Part shown: positions 5,185 through 10,326 of the stretch, one piece after another
Layout of the letters: the number at the start of each line of letters is the position of its first letter
How positions within the stretch are numbered: position 1 is the stretch's first letter
The notes under the pieces: generated by a model
What the model was told of the DNA's origin: nothing
The model's database searches: none
The model's input: the letters and a program-made list of their open reading frames with translations, nothing else
Assembly (NCBI GenBank): GCA_030627625.1
Contig: DAOURR010000071.1
Span: 1 to 10,326 of the forward strand
DNA: 10,326 bases
Source of the DNA: UBA3103 sp002365855
Lineage (GTDB): Bacteria; Bacillota; Desulfotomaculia; Desulfotomaculales; Pelotomaculaceae
Direction: 5' to 3'
Position numbers and translations under genes: made by a program

Positions 5185-6075
5185 GTGTATGTGGTGGATC
5201 TGTCCTCCCAGCTTCTTCAACTACTGTTTTCGGGGCTTACCCTGGGGAGTATTTATGCCCTGATCGCCCTGGCCCTGGTGACAACCTTTAATATTACGGG
5301 AGTTCTCAACCTTGCCCAGGGTGAATTTGTGGCGCTGGGCGCCCTGCTGGCCGCCAGTCTTTTCGCGGCCGGGCTGCCGCTTCCGCTGGTCTTTATCCTT
5401 ACGGTTGCGGGTGTGGCGATACTGGGGGGGCTGGTTGAACGTTCAGCCATCTACCCTGCCCGGGGGGCATCCAGTATGACGCTGATCATCATTACCATCG
5501 GCCTCTCGATATCCCTGCGGGGGTTGGCCTTACTGGTTTGGGGCACAGATCCTCTGTTACTGCCAGCGTTTTCCTCGGGCGGCCCGATCCTCATCGGAGG
5601 GGCCGCCATCAATCCTCAGAGCTTGTGGATTTTTGGCCTTACGGCTGTGACGCTGGCAATGCTGTTTGCTTTTTTCGAGCTGACATACCTCGGCAAGGCT
5701 GTGCGAGCCTGTGAAATAAACCGCACGGCGGCAAGGCTGGTGGGGATAAACCCCGGCGCCATGTCCCTGCTGGCTTTTGCCGGGAGCGGCGCCATCGGGG
5801 CTGCGGCAGGTATATTTATCGCCCCGCTTACCCTGGCCACTTACGATATGGGTTTCATGCTTGGAGTTAAAGGTTTCGTCGCCGCCGTCATTGGGGGTAT
5901 GAACAATGTCGGAGGGGCTGTGTTGGGGGGCTTTATCCTTGGTGTGCTGGAGATATACAGCGCCGGCCTGGTTTCATCAGGCCTGAAGGATGCCGTGGCG
6001 CTGCTCGTTCTGCTAGCGGTGCTGTTGATCAGGCCAGAGGGTCTGGTGGGAGTTATTGCCGGTAGAAAAGTGTAA
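5185..6075 (+). CDS. LIV-type ABC transporter permease (LivH-like)
   Basis: This is an inner-membrane permease of the hydrophobic amino acid uptake family and pairs with the LivM-like protein to form the channel. The 296-residue protein is almost entirely hydrophobic segments. It shows the family marks NLAQGEF (42-48), the cytoplasmic ATPase-contact loop GKAVRACEINRTAARLVGI (170-188) and GVKGFVAAVIGGMNNVGGA (227-245), closing with LIRPEGLVG. It begins four bases after the binding-protein stop, so it is cotranscribed. The start is loose: GTG codons at 5185, 5191 and 5194 are in frame, and GGGGTG at 5182-5187 would best serve the later two, changing the protein by two or three residues only. 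Confidence 0.93.
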   Translation: MYVVDLSSQLLQLLFSGLTLGSIYALIALALVTTFNITGVLNLAQGEFVALGALLAASLFAAGLPLPLVFILTVAGVAILGGLVERSAIYPARGASSMTLIIITIGLSISLRGLALLVWGTDPLLLPAFSSGGPILIGGAAINPQSLWIFGLTAVTLAMLFAFFELTYLGKAVRACEINRTAARLVGINPGAMSLLAFAGSGAIGAAAGIFIAPLTLATYDMGFMLGVKGFVAAVIGGMNNVGGAVLGGFILGVLEIYSAGLVSSGLKDAVALLVLLAVLLIRPEGLVGVIAGRKV

Positions 6076-6109
6076 AGTGAGACTAGGGGACGGTTTCTCT
6101 TGTCTCACT
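6076..6109. repeat. REP-like inverted repeat inside the operon
   Basis: AGTGAGAC (6076-6083) and GTCTCACT (6102-6109) are a perfect 8-bp inverted pair around GGGGACGG-type text, the same family as the repeats at 302-382 and 2321-2349. It abuts the livH-like stop codon and fills most of the only sizeable gap among the six genes. No T-run follows, so it is not a clear terminator; it could stabilise the upstream mRNA end. Confidence 0.6.
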
Positions 6110-6150
6110 CCTCGAAAATTACTATATATATCTTAACGGGTGGAAATAAG

Positions 6151-7122
6151 ATGGATAAGAACATAGTATTCCGGGCCGCCGCGATAATCATATTTCTCGT
6201 TTTGCCCTTGCTGGTTAAAAGCAATTATCTGCTTGGGATTTTAATAATAATTGGCTTGTACACAATCATAGTGATCGGTCTGGGAATCCTGATGGGGTAT
6301 GCCGGGCAGGTTTCGTTCGGTCACGCCGCTTTTTTCGGGCTGGGCGCTTATTCTGTGGCCGTCCTGAGCACGGCTTACCGCTGGCCCACATTTGCCGCCC
6401 TGTTGGCTGCCGTAGTTGTACCCGGTCTGCTGGCTGCTCTGATCGGCCGCCCCACCCTGAAGCTGAAAGAGCTCTACCTGGTGCTGGCTACGCTTGCTTT
6501 CGGAATACTGGTTCACATCTTCTTTAACGAGGCCAGGGAAATCACCGGGGGGCCATCCGGCCTGACCGGAATCCCCTACCTTTCATTGGGCGGCCTGGTG
6601 TTTGACCGGGATATAAAATTCTACTACCTGGTTTGGTCGACCGTGCTGCTGATTTCGCTGGGCGTCAATAACCTAATTCATTCCCGCGTCGGCAGGGCGT
6701 TGAGGGCTATCAGGGAAAGCGAGCACGCCGCGGAAACATCCGGCATCGACACGGCCAGCCTGAAACTCCAGGCCTTTGTCTTCAGCGCGGTACTGGCCGG
6801 TTTGGCGGGAGGGCTGTACGCTTATTATGTCACGTTTATCAGTCCGTCTCCCTTTGGCTTTCACACGTCGGTGCTGTTTGTCCTGATGGCTGTTGTCGGG
6901 GGGCTGGGAACTTTCTGGGGGCCTTTACTGGGCACGGGTCTGGTTGTTGCCCTGGGAGAAATCCTGCGATGGGCGGTACCCCTGGCAATACCCGGCGCGG
7001 GTGGAGAGTACCAGATCATATTTTTCGGGGTCATTCTTGTAGTAATCATGATCGTTAAGCCGGAAGGCTTGGGCTCGATCATAAAATTTTCCAAAAAATC
7101 CGTGGAAAAGGGGGTTCGGTAA
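6151..7122 (+). CDS. LIV-type ABC transporter permease (LivM-like)
   Basis: This is the second channel-forming permease. The ATG at 6151 is chosen over an upstream TTG (6100) because GGGTGGAAA lies just before it and because the extra residues would be read from the REP-like repeat. The 323-residue protein has the LivM marks GYAGQVSFGHAAFFGLGAY (49-67), the GGPSGLTGIP loop (123-132), the ATPase-contact segment GRALRAIRESEHAAETSGI (171-189) and AVVGGLGTFWGPLLG (247-261), ending near IVKPEGLGS. It is about the length of a Firmicute LivM core without the long N-terminal extension of the E. coli protein. The two-base gap to the next gene shows tight coupling. Confidence 0.93.
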   Translation: MDKNIVFRAAAIIIFLVLPLLVKSNYLLGILIIIGLYTIIVIGLGILMGYAGQVSFGHAAFFGLGAYSVAVLSTAYRWPTFAALLAAVVVPGLLAALIGRPTLKLKELYLVLATLAFGILVHIFFNEAREITGGPSGLTGIPYLSLGGLVFDRDIKFYYLVWSTVLLISLGVNNLIHSRVGRALRAIRESEHAAETSGIDTASLKLQAFVFSAVLAGLAGGLYAYYVTFISPSPFGFHTSVLFVLMAVVGGLGTFWGPLLGTGLVVALGEILRWAVPLAIPGAGGEYQIIFFGVILVVIMIVKPEGLGSIIKFSKKSVEKGVR

Positions 7123-7123
7123 A

Positions 7124-7891
7124 ATGATTTTGGAAGCAACCGGCCTTTCCAAATACTTCGGTGGTGTTGCTGCCGTATCAGATGTTAGTTTCAGCGTGGG
7201 GGAGGGTGAAATTTTTGCCCTGATCGGCCCTAACGGCGCCGGCAAGACGACCGTATTTAATTTGATCACCGGATTGATGTCACCTGACAAAGGGTCGGTA
7301 GTTTTTAAGGGCAGGTCTTTGATTGGGATGCAGCCTCACCGGATCGCGGCTGCAGGTGTAGCCAGAACCTTTCAAAACCTCCAGCTCTTCGGTAGGATGA
7401 CCGTTTTGGAAAATGTTATGGCGGGCGCTTATTTGAGAGGGAAATCAGGATTTTTACAATCCCTGGCCCGCTGGCCCGGGTCTATCTCAGAAGAAAAAAG
7501 GATCAGGCAGGAGTCGCTTGACCTTTTAAGCGACGTCGGGTTGGACAGCGAAGCTGACCTGCCTGCCGCCGCGCTTCCTTTCGGCCGGCAGCGCCTGTTG
7601 GAAATCGCCCGTTCCATGGCCTCCGGTCCCCGTTTAATGCTCCTGGATGAACCGGCCGCCGGCTTAAATACCGCAGAAGCAAAGGAGTTGGCCGGCTATT
7701 TGAAACGACTGCGTGAGCAGGGCATCTCCATGGTGCTGGTTGAGCACGACATGGAAACAGTTATGGATGTAGCCGACCGGATCCTGGTTTTGAACTTTGG
7801 GATACAAATAGCCGGGGGGACGCCGCACGAGATTCAGGCCAGCCCGGAAGTAATTAAAGCCTACCTGGGGGAGGATGAGCAGGTTGCTTAA
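7124..7891 (+). CDS. LIV-type ABC transporter ATPase (LivG-like)
   Basis: This is one of two ATPases that drive uptake through the LivH/LivM-like pair. The 255-residue protein has Walker A GPNGAGKTT (35-43), RTFQ with Q-loop Gln84, a signature LPFGRQR (151-157; LPYG/LPFG in place of LSGG is normal for LivG), Walker B LMLLDEP with Asp175-Glu176 and H-loop His208. The long insert around 104-125 (RGKSGFLQSLARWPG region) is typical of LivG rather than LivF. ATG at 7124 follows AAGGGGGTT at a good distance. The gene end overlaps the next start by 17 bases, suggesting translational coupling. Confidence 0.95.
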   Translation: MILEATGLSKYFGGVAAVSDVSFSVGEGEIFALIGPNGAGKTTVFNLITGLMSPDKGSVVFKGRSLIGMQPHRIAAAGVARTFQNLQLFGRMTVLENVMAGAYLRGKSGFLQSLARWPGSISEEKRIRQESLDLLSDVGLDSEADLPAAALPFGRQRLLEIARSMASGPRLMLLDEPAAGLNTAEAKELAGYLKRLREQGISMVLVEHDMETVMDVADRILVLNFGIQIAGGTPHEIQASPEVIKAYLGEDEQVA

Positions 7892-8624
7892 AGTGAGCGG
7901 ACTGGAAGTGTATCATGGCTGGGTTCAGGCTCTGAGAGGAATTTCTTTCTCAATCACCGAAGGGGAAATGGTGGCAGTCCTGGGAGCCAACGGAGCGGGG
8001 AAGAGCACCCTGCTAGGCGCGCTGGCAGGACTTCACCGGCCTAAAAACGGGGACATCACCTTAAATGGTCAGTCTCTGTCTGGACGGGCGCCCGAATATA
8101 TAGTCAGGCAGGGGGTCAGCCTTGTGCCGGAGCGCAGGGAAATTTTCAGCTCCATGACCGTTTATGATAATCTTCTTCTCGGAGCATATCACCGCTATCG
8201 CTCCAGCAAAGATGAGGTTATAATGGATATAAAAAAGATTTTTGATCTCTTCCCGGCCCTGGTGGGCAGGGAAGCTCACACCGCCGGCACCTTAAGCGGC
8301 GGCCTTCAGCAGATGCTTGCTATCGGGCGCGGGCTGATGGCCCGCCCGAGGCTGCTGCTTCTTGACGAGCCTTCAATTGGTCTGGCCCCCCTGGTAGCGC
8401 GGGAAATCATGTCCACTCTTTCTGCGCTCAAAAAAACCGGGGTAACTATTATCCTGGTCGAGCAGAACACTGCAGCCGCGCTGAAGGTGGCTGACCGTGC
8501 CCTGATCATGGAAAGAGGGCAGATTGTATTAAGCGGAGGCACGGATGAAATGATGGGTAACGAAAGGGTGCAGCAGGCCTACCTGGGCCGTGCGAGGATG
8601 GCGCAGCCGGCGGTTGTGCTTTAA
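7875..8624 (+). CDS. LIV-type ABC transporter ATPase (LivF-like)
   Basis: This is the second ATPase of the transporter. It has Walker A GANGAGKST (37-45), VPERREIF (84-91) in the Q-loop region as is usual for LivF, signature LSGGLQQ (130-136), Walker B LLLLDEP with Asp154-Glu155, and EQN (196-198) where most ABC ATPases have the H-loop His; this Gln is normal in LivF. The start is debatable: ATG 7875 has its GGGGGAGG site almost touching it, while TTG at 7884 lies at a better distance and gives the common LivF opening MLKVSGLEV. The difference is three residues. Confidence 0.94.
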   Translation: MSRLLKVSGLEVYHGWVQALRGISFSITEGEMVAVLGANGAGKSTLLGALAGLHRPKNGDITLNGQSLSGRAPEYIVRQGVSLVPERREIFSSMTVYDNLLLGAYHRYRSSKDEVIMDIKKIFDLFPALVGREAHTAGTLSGGLQQMLAIGRGLMARPRLLLLDEPSIGLAPLVAREIMSTLSALKKTGVTIILVEQNTAAALKVADRALIMERGQIVLSGGTDEMMGNERVQQAYLGRARMAQPAVVL

Positions 8625-8640
8625 AAAATCAAAGGAAGTG

Positions 8641-9990
8641 ATGATTTACATGAACCCGGCGCTCAATTCATCGGGAAAAACAGAGAAAGCGTTGTACTGG
8701 GATCAGGAAAAAGAAACTATGCCTCGTGAAAAGCTCGAGCAGCTGCAGCTACAGAGGCTTAAAACGACGATAAAGAGAGTTTACCGCTCTGTGCCTTTTT
8801 ACAGGGAGTCATTCCGGGAAAAGGGACTGGAACCGGAGGACATAAAGTCGTTGGAAGACCTGAAGAAATTACCCCTGACCTACAAGCAGGATCTCAGGGA
8901 TAATTACCCTTACGGTCTTTTTACTGTTCCCCTGAGCAATATTGTGCGGCTGCACGCTTCCTCCGGCACTACCGGGAAGCCTTCAGTAGTGGGCTACACC
9001 CGGAGGGATATTGTCAACTGGGCTGACATGGTAGCCCGCTGCCTGGTGATGGCTGGCGGCGGCAAGGGGGACGTGGTTCAAAACGCTTATGGCTACGGCC
9101 TCTTCACGGGAGGGTTGGGTATCCACTACGGGGTGGAGCGTTTGGGCGCAACCGTGGTTCCTGTATCAGGAGGCAATACTACCAGGCAGCTTATGCTAAT
9201 GCAGGATTTCGCCTCGACCATCCTGACCTGCACGCCTTCGTACGCGCTTTTCCTGGCCGAAGAAGGGCAGGCAGCCGGGATTGATTTTAAAAAGCTCCCA
9301 CTCCGGGCAGGAATCTTCGGCGCGGAACCATGGTCCGAGAACATGAGAAACCAGCTCGAGGCCAAAATGGATATCATCGCCCTGGACATATACGGTCTGA
9401 GCGAAATCATGGGTCCGGGTGTTTCCATGGAATGCCCTGCAAAACAGGGGGCCCATATTTTCGAGGACCACTTTATCGCGGAAATCATCGACCCGGATAC
9501 TTGTGAGCCGCTTCCATACGGCGCCAGAGGAGAACTGGTGATAACCACCATTAACAAGGAGGCCATTCCACTGCTTCGCTACAGGACCCGGGATATTACG
9601 GCTCTCCGCCCGGAAAAATGTTCCTGCGGCAGAACCCACGTCCGGATGGAGCGGATCACCGGGCGTACCGACGATATGCTGATTATCCGGGGTGTCAATG
9701 TCTTTCCGTCACAGGTGGAAAGCGTGCTTCTGGAATTTGGTGAGACCGAGCCGCACTACCTGCTGGTGGTTGACCGCGTAGGCGACCTGGATGACCTGGA
9801 AATACAGGTGGAGCTTTCCGAGAAGATGTTTTCGGATGAAATCAGGCGGCTGGAAATCCTTGAGAGCAGGATCCGCCACAAAATATTGAGCGTGCTCAAT
9901 ATCAGCGCCAGGATCAAATTCGTGGAGCCCAGGAGTATCCCGAGGAGCGAGGGTAAAGCCAAGCGGGTTATGGATCGGCGCGACTTATAA
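8641..9990 (+). CDS. phenylacetate-CoA ligase-like aryl-CoA ligase (PaaK family)
   Basis: This adenylate-forming enzyme of the PaaK family joins phenylacetate or a similar aryl acid to coenzyme A using ATP. Numbered from ATG 8641, the 449-residue protein has the phosphate loop SSGTTGKP (97-104), GAEPW (217-221), DIYGLSE (239-245), YRTRD (314-318), a CSCGRTH turn (327-333), GRTDDMLIIRGVNVFP (341-356) at the domain hinge and SEGKAKRV near the C-terminus. Length and motif order fit PaaK (about 430-440). AAAGGAAGTG precedes; ATG 8650 is the other plausible start. It lies 16 bases after the livF-like stop and is the last gene of the operon. PaaK paralogues in anaerobes often accompany aryl-pyruvate:ferredoxin oxidoreductases in aromatic amino acid breakdown, but none is in the window. 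The exact acid is inferred. Confidence 0.92.
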   Translation: MIYMNPALNSSGKTEKALYWDQEKETMPREKLEQLQLQRLKTTIKRVYRSVPFYRESFREKGLEPEDIKSLEDLKKLPLTYKQDLRDNYPYGLFTVPLSNIVRLHASSGTTGKPSVVGYTRRDIVNWADMVARCLVMAGGGKGDVVQNAYGYGLFTGGLGIHYGVERLGATVVPVSGGNTTRQLMLMQDFASTILTCTPSYALFLAEEGQAAGIDFKKLPLRAGIFGAEPWSENMRNQLEAKMDIIALDIYGLSEIMGPGVSMECPAKQGAHIFEDHFIAEIIDPDTCEPLPYGARGELVITTINKEAIPLLRYRTRDITALRPEKCSCGRTHVRMERITGRTDDMLIIRGVNVFPSQVESVLLEFGETEPHYLLVVDRVGDLDDLEIQVELSEKMFSDEIRRLEILESRIRHKILSVLNISARIKFVEPRSIPRSEGKAKRVMDRRDL

Positions 9991-10201
9991 TAAAAATAAG
10001 GGAACATCCATCACCATTAAGACAGGCTCCAATTGAGGGATGTCCCCGTCCTTCTTTGGTCTTTGGTTTAGTTGTAATTCGGCTTTGTGAATTCCTTCTA
10101 TTCTCACGTCCCACGTCTCACGTCCAACTTCTCAACGAACCGACGCTTCACAACGGAGCAGCTCGTTTCAACCCATGGACTTTTCATAATAGACAGTATA
10201 G
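9991..10201. other. gene-free 3' region of the operon
   Basis: This stretch lies between the paaK-like stop and the terminator. It holds an imperfect REP-like inversion, GGGAACATCC (10000-10009) with GGGATGTCCCC (10037-10047), and two direct CTCACGTCC copies (10103-10111, 10117-10125) in CACGTC-rich text. A 73-codon plus-strand frame from 10087 runs through the terminator and has no ribosome binding site, so I do not call it a gene. Confidence 0.5.
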
Positions 10202-10226
10202 GCCCGGGATTTAACCGGGCTTTTTT
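10202..10226 (+). terminator. intrinsic terminator of the liv/paaK operon
   Basis: GCCCGG (10202-10207) pairs with CCGGGC (10215-10220) over a 7-base loop and is followed directly by six T (10221-10226). It lies about 210 bases after the last operon gene and is the first good stop signal there. Confidence 0.9.
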
Positions 10227-10256
10227 GTTGTATAAGAAATTATGCTTTTCGAAAAT

Positions 10257-10265
10257 TGTGGATAA
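10257..10265 (-). promoter_or_regulatory. perfect DnaA-box 9-mer
   Basis: TGTGGATAA at 10257-10265 is the exact complement of the DnaA consensus TTATCCACA. It stands alone and ends ten bases before a TATAAT (10275-10280) that may be the -10 box of a gene starting beyond the window. A single box can arise by chance in 10 kb, so a regulatory role is only possible. Confidence 0.3.
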
Positions 10266-10274
10266 GTGTAGAAT

Positions 10275-10280
10275 TATAAT
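10275..10280 (+). promoter_or_regulatory. possible -10 box for a downstream gene
   Basis: TATAAT is a consensus -10 hexamer in an AT-rich stretch just after the operon terminator, where a promoter for the next gene would be expected. No good -35 hexamer lies 16-18 bases upstream, and the gene itself is outside the window. Confidence 0.3.
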
Positions 10281-10326
10281 ATGGAAGCAAATGGTAAGAA
10301 GCGGATAGAAACAATTAAAATAAAAC

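Noticed and set aside
9126..9639. Long minus-strand frames opposite the aryl-CoA ligase gene
   Set aside because: They are antisense shadows of a gene with clear family motifs and have no motifs of their own.
10087..10308. 73-codon plus-strand frame at the right end
   Set aside because: It runs through the operon terminator and has no ribosome binding site.

Overview
The window reads as chromosome from an anaerobic, spore-former-type Firmicute, most likely of the Desulfotomaculum/Pelotomaculum (Peptococcaceae) kind. This is an inference from T-box leader RNA, frequent TTG/GTG starts with strong Shine-Dalgarno sites, a tungstate/molybdate theme, a KamA-type radical SAM enzyme, and many short GGGGAC/GTCCCC inverted repeats. 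No rRNA, tRNA, CRISPR array or intact transposase was seen.

Left part (1-2350): no intact gene in 1-575. That stretch holds GGGGAC-type inverted repeats, an 11-bp tandem repeat family, and a frameshifted coding remnant on the minus strand. A KamA-family radical SAM aminomutase follows on the minus strand (576-1730). It keeps its cluster and PLP residues, but one of the two substrate-binding acids of lysine 2,3-aminomutase is missing. After an empty intergenic stretch comes the decayed C-terminal end of what looks like a REP-associated (RAYT-type) transposase, beside a cluster of GGGACA repeats.

Middle (2358-3330): an ABC ATPase on the minus strand sits behind a leader that closely matches the molybdenum/tungsten cofactor (Moco) riboswitch, with a downstream intrinsic terminator. 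The riboswitch supports a molybdate or tungstate transport role for the ATPase. No partner permease or binding protein is next to it.

Right part (3413-10226): a strong sigma-A-type promoter drives a T-box leader and then a six-gene operon: lipoprotein binding protein, two LIV-type permeases, two LIV-type ATPases and a phenylacetate-CoA-ligase-like enzyme. It ends at a good intrinsic terminator. The leader has one Stem I/Stem II but two complete antiterminator/terminator modules in series, apparently from a partial tandem duplication. The best reading of the specifier is UUC (Phe). With the aryl-CoA ligase at the end of the operon, this suggests that the branched-chain-type transporter serves phenylalanine or related aromatic compounds. 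That substrate call is an inference.
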